In this document: in pieces, positions 43,947-55,422 of the stretch
How the letters are laid out: every line of letters begins with the position of its first letter
Numbering within the stretch: the first letter of the stretch is position 1
The notes under the pieces: generated by a model
Database searches by the model: none
What the model was told of the DNA's origin: nothing
Seen by the model: the letters and a program-made list of their open reading frames with translations, nothing else
DNA from: Mycobacteroides chelonae
Lineage (GTDB): Bacteria; Actinomycetota; Actinomycetes; Mycobacteriales; Mycobacteriaceae
DNA length: 64,000 nt
Direction of reading: 5' to 3'
Assembly (NCBI RefSeq): GCF_016767715.1
Contig: NZ_CP050145.1
Location: forward strand, 620,001-684,000
Position numbers and translations under genes: made by a program

Positions 43947-44009
43947 CGCTGAATGTCGACCTTCTGTTGAGAACTGCGGGTAAGGCGCTCCGAAAGTCGA
44001 CATTCGGCG
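43947..44009. repeat. long-loop inverted repeat, copy 1 (CGCTGAATGTCGAC / GTCGACATTCGGCG)
   Basis: Arms at 43947-43960 and 43996-44009 pair in 13 of 14 positions around a 35-base loop. The right arm GTCGACATTCGGCG occurs again at 55396-55409, with a matching left arm at 55348-55358. Copy 1 lies exactly between the convergent purQ and encapsulin genes, so it could end transcription from both sides, but the long loop and lack of a T-run do not fit a normal intrinsic terminator. Confidence 0.75.
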
Positions 44010-44024
44010 AGAGCCGGGGCTCGT

Positions 44025-44822
44025 CTAGGGCAGCAGTGCGACCGAGGCCTCGGCGGTGTAAGCCAGGAACGTCAGGGTCTCCTGAAGGTACAGCTGCACG
44101 CTGTCGGCGTCATGGGACAGGTAGCCGATGGTGACATCGGTGCCCAGCTGCAGATCGAAGTCGCCGCCGCGGCAGCTCAGCACGAACGCACCATCGATCG
44201 CCGGCGCCCAGAGGATTTCCCCGGTGACCAACCGGCGGAGATGCTCGCGGATCGGGTAGCCGCGATCGGAGGCCTCGCTGACCTTTGTGTACTCCTCAGC
44301 CGACAGCAGCACCGAGTACGGGCCGTCGACACCGGCCAGACGCAATTCCGACAGCGCCTGAGCAACGATGTCGGGGTACTCGCGGACATCTTCGGGGAGC
44401 TTGAGTTCGGGATTCGAGCTCGACTCACGGATGCCGACGATCGAGGCGGCGGGATATCCCTCGAAGATGGCGCGGTCCTCGGCGAACGCCAGCTTTTTGG
44501 CCGCCACCTTGACCGGGTCCCAGTCGGAGTCCTGGGAGCCGCGTTCCACGTCGTCGATGGCCGAGCGGCTGATGGTGAACGGAACGCGCAGTCGTACAAG
44601 CGGTTTACTCTCGCGTAGATGCGCCTGGACGCCGTCGGCGGGTGCGGCCACGTCCAACAGGTGGCCGGTGCTCACCGCCGCGCTGGAGGGGCCGCCCGGC
44701 TCACTGACATCGACCACCCGGCGTCCGGCGATATGGCGTTTGAAGGTGCGGGTGGCCTCGGTCTCGATCTCTGTCCACGCCTCATCCGTGATCGGGGCGA
44801 GTTCGCGATACAGGTTGTTCAT
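44025..44822 (-). CDS. enc: encapsulin nanocompartment shell protein (Cfp29)
   Basis: 265 residues, the normal length of a family 1 encapsulin that assembles into a 60-subunit (T=1) HK97-fold shell. Seen: N-terminal [19 protein letters not shown], the conserved RLRVPFTISRSAIDDVERG, DLQLGTDVTIGYLSHD and the terminal LTFLAYTAEASVALL. Cytosolic compartment that loads the peroxidase encoded just upstream. ATG overlaps the DyP stop (ATGA), so shell and cargo are translationally coupled. Known as Cfp29 (Rv0798c) in M. tuberculosis. Confidence 0.97.
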   Translation of the reverse strand: MNNLYRELAPITDEAWTEIETEATRTFKRHIAGRRVVDVSEPGGPSSAAVSTGHLLDVAAPADGVQAHLRESKPLVRLRVPFTISRSAIDDVERGSQDSDWDPVKVAAKKLAFAEDRAIFEGYPAASIVGIRESSSNPELKLPEDVREYPDIVAQALSELRLAGVDGPYSVLLSAEEYTKVSEASDRGYPIREHLRRLVTGEILWAPAIDGAFVLSCRGGDFDLQLGTDVTIGYLSHDADSVQLYLQETLTFLAYTAEASVALLP

Positions 44823-45826
44823 GCCGACGTTCCTTTCAGGCTGCCGATGGATAGGGACCCTTGGTACTCAGTGGATTTCGCGGCTACCTGGCTGGGCAGC
44901 GGTGGGGGAGCGTCGAGGAAGTCCGCGGACGGTGCGAAGAACAGCCCGCCGGTGACCGCGGTCGAGAAGTCCAGGATGCGGTCGGTGTTCCCCGGGGGAT
45001 CCCCGACAAACATGTTGTGCAGCATGCGTTCCGTGACATCCGGGGTGCGTGAGTAAGCGATGTAGTACGTCCCGAACTCGGCCTTCCCCAGCTCGCCGAA
45101 CGGCATGTTGCGCCGCAGGATCTGCAGCTCGTTGCCCTCGTCGTCCTCGATGACATTCAGGGCCACATGTGAATTCGAGGGTTTGACGGCATCGTCGAAT
45201 TCGATGTCGTCGAGCTTGGTACGCCCGATCACCTTCTCCTGCTCGTCGACCGGCAACGCGCTCCAGGCGGCCATATCGTGCAGGTATTTCTGGATATGCA
45301 CGTAGCTGCCCGCGGCGAAGTCGGCATCCTCGGCGCCGACGAGGGCTGCCGACGCGGCTTCCTCACCATCGGGATTCTCGGTGCCGTCGACAAATCCCAG
45401 CAGGTCCCGGTTGTCGAAGTACTGAAAGCCGTGTACTTCGTCCACCACGGTAATGGCACCGGCCAGCGTGGCCGTAATGCGCGTGGCCAGCTCGAAGCAG
45501 CGGTCCATAGTGCTCGCACGGATGTGGAACAGCATGTCACCAGGTGTCGATGGGGCGGTGTGTCGCTCGCCACGCACCTCCTGAAACGGCCACAGCCGAG
45601 CGGGGCGCGGCCCGGAAAAGAGGCGGTCCCAGGCATCCGAGCCGATTGCCGTAACCAGCGACAATCGCCGTGCCGGGTCGCGGAATCCGATGGCCTTAGC
45701 CAGGCCGGACAAGTCGGGCAATGCAGCGTGAACTGCTTGTTCGGCGCCCGCGTCGACAGTCACCACCAGGAAAATGGCCGACGAAGACAGCGGTTCCAGA
45801 ACAGGCTGTGGCACGGGATCGGTCAC
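44819..45826 (-). CDS. dyp: DyP-type haem peroxidase, encapsulin cargo
   Basis: 335 residues. Dye-decolourising peroxidase with the GxxDG-type motif [11 protein letters not shown] (catalytic Asp), proximal haem His in [10 protein letters not shown], distal Arg in [10 protein letters not shown]. The C-terminus carries an encapsulin-targeting tail SLSIGSLKG (about 323-331) after an Ala/Pro linker, matching the cargo-loading consensus. Role: peroxide or dye-like substrate oxidation inside the encapsulin shell. GTG start supported by TAGGGT 6 bases upstream. Confidence 0.97.
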   Translation of the reverse strand: MTDPVPQPVLEPLSSSAIFLVVTVDAGAEQAVHAALPDLSGLAKAIGFRDPARRLSLVTAIGSDAWDRLFSGPRPARLWPFQEVRGERHTAPSTPGDMLFHIRASTMDRCFELATRITATLAGAITVVDEVHGFQYFDNRDLLGFVDGTENPDGEEAASAALVGAEDADFAAGSYVHIQKYLHDMAAWSALPVDEQEKVIGRTKLDDIEFDDAVKPSNSHVALNVIEDDEGNELQILRRNMPFGELGKAEFGTYYIAYSRTPDVTERMLHNMFVGDPPGNTDRILDFSTAVTGGLFFAPSADFLDAPPPLPSQVAAKSTEYQGSLSIGSLKGTSA

Positions 45827-45832
45827 GCTTCG

Positions 45833-45838
45833 ACCCTA
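45833..45838 (-). promoter_or_regulatory. -10 box (TAGGGT) of the dyp-enc operon
   Basis: TAGGGT ends 6 bases before GTG 45826 on the minus strand; leaderless mRNA predicted for the peroxidase-encapsulin operon. Confidence 0.55.
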
Positions 45839-45859
45839 GACCCAATCCAGTCAGCCATC

Positions 45860-47137
45860 ATGGGAAGCGTGACCGCGACCGCATCAGGACTGTGCCAATT
45901 CATCGACGCCTCACCGTCTCCGTTTCACGCGGTGGACACAGTGGCACAGCGACTCCGTCAGGAAGGCTTCACCGAGCTGTTCGAGGCGCAGCGTTGGCCG
46001 GGGCACTCGGGTGACTACTTCACCGTGCGGTCGGGGTCGATCGTGGCCTGGCGCGGTGTCGACATGGAAGACGACAACGCGGCCTTCCGGGTGATCGGCG
46101 CGCATACCGATAGCCCGAACCTCCGGGTGAAGGCCAACGCCGATCGCGTGCAGGCGGGTTGGCCCATGATTGCCCTGGAGCCCTATGGCGGGGCATGGGT
46201 GCAGACCTGGCTGGACCGCGATCTGGGGCTCTCCGGAAGGGTGCTGGTGCGTGACGGAGATGCGGTGCGGTCCACCCTGATTCGCATCGATCAGCCGATC
46301 CTGCGGGTGCCGAATCTGGCGATTCACATGGTCAGCGCCGAGGAGCGTAAGAAATGGGTGATCGACCCGCAGTGGCATGTGAATTCGGTATGGAGCGGCG
46401 GGAAGAGCTTCGACGAGTTCATTGCCGGACAGCTGGGGGTCGCCGCGGCCGATGTTCTCGGACGTGATCTCATGGCGCACGACCTGACCGCCGCGGCGCT
46501 CATAGGTCCCGACGAGAGCCTGGTCAGTGCCCCGCGTCTGGACAATCAGGCCAGCTGCTACGCCGGGCTGGAGGCGTTCCTTGCCGCCGAGTCCAGCTCG
46601 ACGATCGTGCTTGCGCTCTTCGACCATGAGGAGATCGGCTCGGTGTCCGGTCACGGCGCCCACTCGGACCTACTGTCGACAGTTCTGGAACGGATCGTGC
46701 TGTCCAGCAACGGCACCCGAGAGGACTTCCTGCGGCGTGCGGCCGCCTCGCTCATGGTCTCGGCCGATATGGCGCACGCCACTCACCCCAACTACCCGGA
46801 TCGGCACGAACCGGGTCACCAGATTGGCGTCAATGCCGGGCCGGTGATCAAGATTCATCCCAACGTTCGGTATGCCACCGATGGCCGGGGTGCGGCAGCA
46901 TTCGCGCTGGCCTGCGAGCGGGCCGGCGTCCCATATCAGCGGTACGAACATCGGGCGGATATGCAGTGCGGCTCCACCATTGGCCCGTTCGCGGCCTCTC
47001 GCACCGGCATCGTCACCGTCGACGTCGGTGCCGCCACGCTGGCCATGCATTCGGTGCGTGAACTGATGGGTGCGCACGACGTTCCGATGTACTCCGATGC
47101 GCTGCAAGCGTTTCTGGAGCTGCCCGCTACATCGTGA
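45860..47137 (+). CDS. pepC: M18 family aminopeptidase
   Basis: 425 residues, zinc aminopeptidase of the aspartyl-aminopeptidase family. Metal and catalytic segments seen: [12 protein letters not shown] (about 79-90), [31 protein letters not shown] (EE catalytic/metal), [14 protein letters not shown], and [13 protein letters not shown] near the C-terminus. Divergent from dyp-enc, the same arrangement as Rv0798c-Rv0800. ATG 45860 chosen; GTG 45869 is an alternative. Its last 11 bases overlap the convergent MDMPI gene. Confidence 0.94.
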   Translation: MGSVTATASGLCQFIDASPSPFHAVDTVAQRLRQEGFTELFEAQRWPGHSGDYFTVRSGSIVAWRGVDMEDDNAAFRVIGAHTDSPNLRVKANADRVQAGWPMIALEPYGGAWVQTWLDRDLGLSGRVLVRDGDAVRSTLIRIDQPILRVPNLAIHMVSAEERKKWVIDPQWHVNSVWSGGKSFDEFIAGQLGVAAADVLGRDLMAHDLTAAALIGPDESLVSAPRLDNQASCYAGLEAFLAAESSSTIVLALFDHEEIGSVSGHGAHSDLLSTVLERIVLSSNGTREDFLRRAAASLMVSADMAHATHPNYPDRHEPGHQIGVNAGPVIKIHPNVRYATDGRGAAAFALACERAGVPYQRYEHRADMQCGSTIGPFAASRTGIVTVDVGAATLAMHSVRELMGAHDVPMYSDALQAFLELPATS

Positions 47138-47945
47138 AGCGCAGGTTGGCGATGATGTGCCAACCCAGTTCCGGATCACCGTCCAGGGCGAATCCGTCGC
47201 GGCTCGCGCTGGCTCGCCCACCCAGATGACGGGCGAACTCGCAGGTGTCCGCGGTGAGCGTCACGTCCGGCGCGCCGGAGAGCGTCGAGACGATGCGGGC
47301 CCGGTCGGGGATTTCGATATCAATGTTCTGTGCACCAATTCCGGTGAGCACGAAACGTATCCGGCTGCCTTGGGGTGCACCCGCTCGCTTTCCGACCAGG
47401 AACGGCAATGCGTTGATCAGCTCGGTGAGGGCCGGCGTCGCTGCCACCGGGTCTGCCGGTGCGGGCATCCCGAGGCTGTCACGCACATCCAATTCGTGCA
47501 TCCAACAGTCGAAATCACGGATCTGCATGAACCGGCCGTAGCTTTCCGGCCCCACCGGTGTCGATGTTTCAGCGTTGAACTGCTCCTGAGACAGGCCCTC
47601 CAGGATGGCAAGGCGCGCGCTGGTCACGCTGCGTAAGTCGTTCAGCACCGCCACGGGCGGCAGCTTGCGGTAGTAGGCCAGCCACCGTTCGTTGAGGACA
47701 CCGACGGGATTGTGGACGTGTGGGAGATTGGCGACGGCCTCATCAGTGCTTGGGATCGGGTCGCCGGACAGCAGGCGTTCGGTACCCACCACGTGCGCGA
47801 TGACATCCTTGACCGTCCACCCCGGCAGCACCGACGGAGCGGCCCATTGCTCATCGGTCAAGGTGGCGCCGAGCTCGTCCAACGCGGTCCACTCCGCGGC
47901 CAGAGCGGCGACGACGGGATTCTTGGCGACGATCGTGACGGTCAT
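47127..47945 (-). CDS. maleylpyruvate-isomerase/mycothiol-dependent (MDMPI, DinB-like) family protein
   Basis: 272 residues. N-terminal four-helix MDMPI/DinB domain: [21 protein letters not shown] (metal His in AHVV), and [12 protein letters not shown] with the second and third metal ligands; C-terminal SCP2-like part (about 190-270). Proteins of this family may use mycothiol as thiol cofactor in actinobacteria. Substrate unknown. ATG supported by TAGGCT 6 bases upstream. Confidence 0.88.
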   Translation of the reverse strand: MTVTIVAKNPVVAALAAEWTALDELGATLTDEQWAAPSVLPGWTVKDVIAHVVGTERLLSGDPIPSTDEAVANLPHVHNPVGVLNERWLAYYRKLPPVAVLNDLRSVTSARLAILEGLSQEQFNAETSTPVGPESYGRFMQIRDFDCWMHELDVRDSLGMPAPADPVAATPALTELINALPFLVGKRAGAPQGSRIRFVLTGIGAQNIDIEIPDRARIVSTLSGAPDVTLTADTCEFARHLGGRASASRDGFALDGDPELGWHIIANLRFTM

Positions 47946-47951
47946 GGTGCG

Positions 47952-47957
47952 AGCCTA
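47952..47957 (-). promoter_or_regulatory. -10 box (TAGGCT) of the MDMPI-family gene
   Basis: TAGGCT ends 6 bases before ATG 47945 on the minus strand; leaderless mRNA predicted. Confidence 0.5.
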
Positions 47958-47964
47958 CGAGAAG

Positions 47965-48978
47965 TCAACGCGGGCAGGTTTCGAATTGCGTGCGCAGCGC
48001 GCTCTGCAGGTTCACATCGGGGGCAGTCCTAGGCTGAGGCTCCCGCACGCCCGCGGAGCAGCGTCCGGGACGGACCGTGATCTGGGCGTCGTCGATTGTG
48101 TACGCGGTCGCCGTTTTCGACTTTCTGATCAGCTGAAGCTGTTCTTCCGCAATGCGATCCACGTTTCGGCCGGCCGGCTTGTTGAGCCGGATTCGATTTC
48201 GGTCCGGCTGATCGCGGTTGCCTGGCAGCGGGCCCAGATTGAATGCGCCGTGGACGGGCGCGATGGTGTCCAGGGCCTCCCACAAGTCCAGTTGTGCCGC
48301 AGTCGGCAGACCGTGGCCCGATCGGATGCTGGGTGGATCGTTGGAGTAGATGAAGGAGTTGGTGATTACCCAGTCGCTGGTGGAGCCGGGGAAGTCGGTG
48401 CCGAGCCTGCGCACTGCCGTGGCGAATTCGGTGGCGCCGATATTGTCCGGCCGCCGATCCTTGCCGTCGAACAACGTGACATCGAGGCTGGTGCCGGCGG
48501 GTCGGTCGTAGGTGGACGGCGAAGCCCAGCCCGTGATCTCGTATCCGTATTCGCCCCGGGAGAGCTTCAGCCAGTCCTGCCACGGGGGCTCCGGGGTAGC
48601 CGCCGCCGGCTGCAGTTCGACATACATCGTGGAATCCAGGTGACGGCCCTCCGGCCAGCGCCTCACATTGAGGGTCGCAGTTAAGGACCGGAACGCGCGG
48701 GAATCGTGGATCTGATCCGTGAAGACGTGCGTCAGTGCGGAGAGCTGATCGGCGGACGCCTCGCCGCGGACGTAGACGTCGAAGGTGACGCTGGTAGGCC
48801 CGAAGCCGCCGTTGCGACTCACGGTGTGGGACACCGACGACACCCCAGCGAGCGGTCGCAGCGCGTCATCGATACGGTCGGCTGTCCGCGAGCCGGTGAA
48901 ATCGCAGCCGGCGACCAAGGATGCGACGCTGAGCACCAGAACGCCAAGCGCGCCGCCGCACCGGCCGAACATTCCCAT
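47965..48978 (-). CDS. hypothetical lipoprotein, paralogue 1
   Basis: 337 residues, not a family I can name. Lipoprotein signal GALGVLVLSVASLVAGC with lipobox VAGC. The extracytoplasmic part shares a pattern with the gene at 49490-50500: a start of type GVxSxSHxxS, LWEALxxIAPV near residue 250, and a C-terminal FETC. Each has a Cys-containing PGRCS / GGCS segment near the C-terminus, possibly a disulphide to the FETC Cys. Start ATG 48978 chosen because CATACT ends 7 bases upstream, the same box as its paralogue; a TTG at 49032 and ATG 49029 would displace the signal peptide from the N-terminus. Confidence 0.75.
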   Translation of the reverse strand: MGMFGRCGGALGVLVLSVASLVAGCDFTGSRTADRIDDALRPLAGVSSVSHTVSRNGGFGPTSVTFDVYVRGEASADQLSALTHVFTDQIHDSRAFRSLTATLNVRRWPEGRHLDSTMYVELQPAAATPEPPWQDWLKLSRGEYGYEITGWASPSTYDRPAGTSLDVTLFDGKDRRPDNIGATEFATAVRRLGTDFPGSTSDWVITNSFIYSNDPPSIRSGHGLPTAAQLDLWEALDTIAPVHGAFNLGPLPGNRDQPDRNRIRLNKPAGRNVDRIAEEQLQLIRKSKTATAYTIDDAQITVRPGRCSAGVREPQPRTAPDVNLQSALRTQFETCPR

Positions 48979-49067
48979 GGGGTGGAGTATGGCGTCTCGG
49001 TGCGCCTCGGTGCCCTTGTCGGTCGACATCAATACTGTTGAAGGGTCGATATGAGAAGGGACCCGTG

Positions 49068-49493
49068 ATGGCCGAGACCAAGAGTTTTGTGTCGAGTGTT
49101 AACGCCGCATTCGCGGCCCGGACGCCACCGGAGAAGATTGGTCTCGCGCTGACCGCGATCATCGTGCTGTTCCTGTTGGCCGACGCCGTACCAAAGATCT
49201 TCGGGGCGCAGTTCGCGCGTACCGCGACGGAGGCGCTGGGCTTCCCGCCGTATCAGACGGCGCTGATCGGCTGGGTGCTGCTGGCGTGCACTGTCGTGTT
49301 CGCCATCCCGCGTACCGCGGTGCTCGGCGCCGTCGGGCTGACGGCCTACCTGGGTGGTGCGGTCACCATCGACATGCACGAGGAGGCGTGGTTCCCGGTC
49401 GTCTTCGCGATCGGCTTCGGATTGTTGATCTGGGCGGCCCTGGCGCTGCGCCGGCGCGAGCTGCTGAAGGTGTTGATCGGGGCAGATCACTAG
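49068..49493 (+). CDS. DoxX-like membrane protein
   Basis: 141 residues with four predicted membrane helices (about 25-42, 62-80, 84-101, 108-126) and short loops; the AFAARTPPEKIGL start and GFPPYQTALIGWVLLACTVVF, then AVLGAVGLTAYLGGAV resemble DoxX/DUF4281-type small membrane proteins, often linked with oxidative stress or quinone chemistry, function uncertain. AGAAGGG lies 7 bases before ATG 49068. It sits between two paralogous, minus-strand lipoprotein genes, and its last 4 bases overlap the end of the second. Confidence 0.75.
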   Translation: MAETKSFVSSVNAAFAARTPPEKIGLALTAIIVLFLLADAVPKIFGAQFARTATEALGFPPYQTALIGWVLLACTVVFAIPRTAVLGAVGLTAYLGGAVTIDMHEEAWFPVVFAIGFGLLIWAALALRRRELLKVLIGADH

Positions 49494-50500
49494 GAGCAGG
49501 TCTCGAACCACTGGCGAAGCTCGTTCTGCAACGGGAACCCGGTATCGAACTCTGGCGAGCACCCGCCCACAACGACCGATAGCGTGTCCTTGCCGTACGT
49601 CGCCTCGTACTTGACCCGATGCTGATACGCCTTGAGCAGCATCAGCTGGCTCAGTGCTGCACTTCGCCAGGCGGTCTCGCCGCTGCCCGGGAGCGTGACG
49701 GTGACCAATGACTTCTCGTCGCTGGTCTCCGGCTCCCTGACGAGGTTCATCTTCACTGGTGCAATGGCAGAGAGCGCTTCCCAGAGACCGAACTCGGCGT
49801 CGGTGGGTAATCCGCGCGAGGTACCGAGTTCCAGATCGTTTCCGTGTGCCGGCGCCTGTGCCTGTCCGCCGACGGCGGTAGCGGTCCATGCTGCCTCGCG
49901 CAGGCCCGGGAAGTCGGTGGCAACACGGCGGAAGAGTGACGAGAAGTCTTGTACGCGGGCTTGTCTCGGCTTCCCGTCGGACCATGGGGCTAACGCCACC
50001 GTGATCTGTTTGCGCGACTGACCCTTCACATGGCTGGTGTTCACGCGGATGTCGTTTCCGTAGTGCCCCCGGATGAGCGCCCGCCACTCTTGCCAGTTGG
50101 GCACGGGTTCGGCACTTTCCATGTCGGTGGTCTCGGAGATCCCACCGCAGTAACGGTCCGGCTGAGCGGTGATGGACGGGCAGTCGTTGATGGTCAGCCG
50201 GACGTTGACATGTGCATGCCCGGCCCCGGCCTTCTCTACCTGATGACTGAAGACCTCCCAGATCGCAGTGAGCTGTTCTGGCGTGATCTCAGGCCGGACG
50301 TTGGCGTCCAGGTACACCGTGAATGTGTCGTACCAGTCGATTGAGAAGCTGTGACTGGTGCTTTCCACACCGGGCAGGCCGTTGATCGCCTGGGCGATCG
50401 GGCGAGACGGGTCGGGCTGACCTGCCGCACAGCCGCCGGCCGCCAGCAGCGATGAACCCGTCAGGATCCCAACTGCGACCAGCAAAGCTTCACGGAGCAC
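49490..50500 (-). CDS. hypothetical lipoprotein, paralogue 2
   Basis: 336 residues from GTG 50500. Signal peptide VLREALLVAVGILTGSSLLA followed by an AGGC lipobox. The mature part repeats features of the lipoprotein at 47965-48978: LPGVESTSHSFSIDW, LWEALSAIAPV, GGCS and the C-terminal WFETCS. The start is not the longest possible: an upstream ATG (50617) would put 39 residues before the signal, while GTG 50500 has CATACT exactly 6 bases upstream. The pair probably arose by duplication around the DoxX gene. Function unknown; surface-exposed. Confidence 0.72.
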   Translation of the reverse strand: MLREALLVAVGILTGSSLLAAGGCAAGQPDPSRPIAQAINGLPGVESTSHSFSIDWYDTFTVYLDANVRPEITPEQLTAIWEVFSHQVEKAGAGHAHVNVRLTINDCPSITAQPDRYCGGISETTDMESAEPVPNWQEWRALIRGHYGNDIRVNTSHVKGQSRKQITVALAPWSDGKPRQARVQDFSSLFRRVATDFPGLREAAWTATAVGGQAQAPAHGNDLELGTSRGLPTDAEFGLWEALSAIAPVKMNLVREPETSDEKSLVTVTLPGSGETAWRSAALSQLMLLKAYQHRVKYEATYGKDTLSVVVGGCSPEFDTGFPLQNELRQWFETCS

Positions 50501-50506
50501 TTTCCA

Positions 50507-50512
50507 AGTATG
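50507..50512 (-). promoter_or_regulatory. candidate -10 box (CATACT) of lipoprotein paralogue 2
   Basis: CATACT ends 6 bases before GTG 50500. The paralogous gene has the same hexamer at 48986-48991. First base deviates from TAnnnT, so moderate support. Confidence 0.4.
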
Positions 50513-50649
50513 ACGGGCCTGGTCGGAAAGTGTGGAGAACTGCGCGCTCTGTGCATGATCGCGAATCCGGCCAGGCCTATCCACCCTGCCGATATCGCCG
50601 CTCCGTACGGGCAGCATGGCATGTAGCGAGGGTAAGTCGGGTTCGACGT

Positions 50650-50655
50650 TAGAAT
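50650..50655 (+). promoter_or_regulatory. -10 box (TAGAAT) of purL
   Basis: TAGAAT ends 6 bases before GTG 50662; leaderless mRNA predicted. Confidence 0.55.
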
Positions 50656-50661
50656 CTGTTC

Positions 50662-52943
<2,282 letters not shown>

Positions 52944-52947
<4 letters not shown>

Positions 52948-54746
52948 GCGAGACTCCTGGAGTCCCGGTCACGACGAGCACCGTCGATCCCGATGATTGG
53001 ATCGGCCGCAGTTGGCTGGCGTTCCAGGAGTTAGAGGATCATCTCGAGGACCGGCACCCCTTGGTGGCCTGGGCATGGAATCTGGTGCGGCTGGACTTCA
53101 GTGGAATCGCCTTCGGTGCCTTGTTCTTCTGCTTGTCGCTTACTCCGTCGCTGATGCCGCGTACCTGGCTGTTCCAGGGTCTGATTGGCGGAGCCACCGC
53201 GGCCATCGGCTACGGCATCGGTGTCGCGCTTTCGAAACTGGTGCTGCGTTTTTGGCTCCGTCACCAGAAATGGTGGCCGCTGCGTGATCGGGTGATGGTG
53301 ACCGCCAAGCTCGGGGTGGTGCTGCTCTCGGCGGTGTGCTCGCTGGCGATGATCGTGCCCGCCGCACGCTGGCAACGCCAGATCGCGGCGCTCATGGAGA
53401 CTCAAGGGCCGACGACAATTGAGTACTCAAAATCGTTCCTCGTCTCGATTGCCGTTGGTGCACTGTTTATTTCGGTGGCGCGAGTCTTGCGTGACCTGGT
53501 TCGGCTGTTGGCCCGGTTCCTCATCCGGCGGCTGCGGCTGAGCCAGGAGGTATCACTTCTCATCGGTACCGCCATCGTCGCGGTGCTGACCATCATGTTG
53601 TTCAACGGTGTGCTGGTACGTGGCTTCTTCTCCGCGGCCAATGCCTCATTCGGTCCACATAACGACACCACCCGTGCCGGGGTGGAACAGCCCACGCAGC
53701 CGGAGCGTTCCGGAAGTCCGGCGTCGCTGGCCTCGTGGGAGAGCCTCGGTTATGAGGGACGCAACTTCGTCTCAGGTGGCTTACATGCCGATGAGCTGGC
53801 CAAGGTGAACGGTCGCCAGGCCAAGGAACCCATCAGGGTTTACGCGGGCCTGGAGACCGCCGACACCGCCGAGGAACGCGCCGACATCCTGGTGCGGGAA
53901 CTGGAGCGCACCAAGGCTTTCGAGCGCAAGGCGCTGATCATCGTCCCGACCACTGGAACCGGATGGGTGACGCCGGCCGCCGCGCGCGGTATCGAGCTCA
54001 TGTACAACGGCGACACCGCGATCGTGGCCACCCAGTACTCCTTCCTGCCCAGTTGGATCTCGTTCCTGGCAGACAAGAAGAAGGCGCTGGCCTCGGGCAG
54101 GCTCTTGGTCGACACTGTTCAGAAACGGTGGGCGCAGCAGCCGCAGGGGCATCGACCCAAGCTGCTCATCTACGGCGAAAGCCTGGGATCGTTTGCGGGA
54201 CAAGGTGCGTTCGATGGCCTCGGCGATATCCGTGCGGCCGGCGTCGACGGTGTGTTGTGGACCGGTCCGCCGAATTTCAGCCAGATCTGGAATGAGCTGG
54301 TGTCCAAGCGTGACCGGGGCACGTTGGAAGCTCTCCCGGTCTACGACAGCGGATTCACGGCGCGTTTCGCGATAGGCCCCGATATCGACGCGCTGGCCAG
54401 GCCACCGTGGCAGAACCCTCGGGTGCTTTTCGTGCAGCATCCGTCAGACCCGGTGACCTGGTGGTCCACGGATCTGCTTTTCAGCCAACCGGATTGGCTC
54501 AAGGAGGCGCCGGTAGGGGATCGGTCTGTTGCCATGCGCTGGTACCCCATCGTCACCTTCTGGCAGGTGGCCGCCGACCTGGCCAACGCCGTCGGTGTGC
54601 CCGATGGGCACGGACACAATTACGGCATCTCATCGGTGAACGGCTGGGCGGCGATTGCCCCGCCCGACGGCTGGACCCCACAGGACACCGAACGCATCCG
54701 GAAGGCTCTGGTCGACACCGCGTCGCTCGACGGCCCCGATACGTGA
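52944..54746 (+). CDS. membrane alpha/beta-hydrolase (Abhydrolase_9 family)
   Basis: 600 residues in two parts: an N-terminal half (about 45-225) with about four to five membrane helices ([20 protein letters not shown] is typical of the Abhydrolase_9 N-terminal domain), and a C-terminal hydrolase domain with [13 protein letters not shown], nucleophile elbow [10 protein letters not shown] (Ser about residue 417), [12 protein letters not shown] and GHGHNYG with the catalytic His. Function unknown, probably acts on lipid or wall substrates at the membrane. Coupled to purL by ATGA and to the CPBP gene by GTGA. Confidence 0.9.
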
Positions 54747-55387
54747 TCGCCCGATTCAGGGTGCTCATTCTGGCCATGGCGCTCGTGGTTTGGCCGACGG
54801 CCCTGGAACGGGTCCCGCAACGTTGGCGGCCGCTGATCGGGGCGGGCGCCAGCTCGGTGCTCGCGGCCGTCGCGGGCATCCCGCTGGGGCTTCGACAACA
54901 TCCACTGGCGGCCGGATTGCGGCTCGGTGGCGTGGTCGCCTCGGTGGTGGCCGCCGCCGTCGGTGTCTCTCCGGCGCTGGAACCGGTGCGCACGTCCATG
55001 CGGGAGCGGGATATCGGCCTGCATCCCGCGGCCTGGCTGGGTCTGCACATTCCGGTGGGCACGGTGTGGTCGGAGGAACTCGGCTTCCGCGGGGTGCTGC
55101 AGCCGATGGCCACCGGGGCCTTCGGCCGCGGGCTGGGCGGTGTGGTCCAGGCAGTGGCCTTTGGACTGGCTCATATCCGGCCTGCTCGCGCAGCGGGAGA
55201 TTCCATCCTGGGAACGGTGCTGGTCACCGGAATGTTCGGCTGGCTGTTGGGCTGGCTACGCGAGCGATCGGGGAGCGTGGCGGCGCCCATGCTCACCCAC
55301 CTGGCGCTCAACGAGGCGGGCGCGGTGGCAACCCTGTACGTTTCCCGGCCGAATGTCGGGTTGGGGCGAGAAAGTGCGAGCAACTGA
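54743..55387 (+). CDS. CPBP-family intramembrane metalloprotease (Rv0804-like)
   Basis: 214 residues with about six membrane helices. CPBP motifs seen: EELGFRG (EExxxR, about 111-117), FGLAHI (FxxxH, about 140-145) and HLALNEAG. Predicted prenyl-protease-like enzyme in the membrane. Start GTG overlaps the preceding stop, so no longer frame is needed. The last 13 or so codons overlap the left arm of the dispersed inverted repeat (55348-55358), so the C-terminal tail SRPNVGLGRESASN may be repeat-derived. Confidence 0.88.
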   Translation: MIARFRVLILAMALVVWPTALERVPQRWRPLIGAGASSVLAAVAGIPLGLRQHPLAAGLRLGGVVASVVAAAVGVSPALEPVRTSMRERDIGLHPAAWLGLHIPVGTVWSEELGFRGVLQPMATGAFGRGLGGVVQAVAFGLAHIRPARAAGDSILGTVLVTGMFGWLLGWLRERSGSVAAPMLTHLALNEAGAVATLYVSRPNVGLGRESASN

Positions 55388-55409
55388 TACCAAAAGTCGA
55401 CATTCGGCG
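55348..55409. repeat. long-loop inverted repeat, copy 2 (GCCGAATGTCG / CGACATTCGGC)
   Basis: Arms at 55348-55358 and 55398-55408 pair perfectly over 11 bases around a 39-base loop; the right side GTCGACATTCGGCG (55396-55409) is identical to copy 1 at 43996-44009, and both right arms are preceded by AAA. The left arm is inside the CPBP gene end, and the right arm is 13 bases before the next start codon. The loop also contains the short repeat GGCGAGAAAGTGCGAG (55365-55380). Confidence 0.75.
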
Positions 55410-55422
55410 GAATACTGCACAG

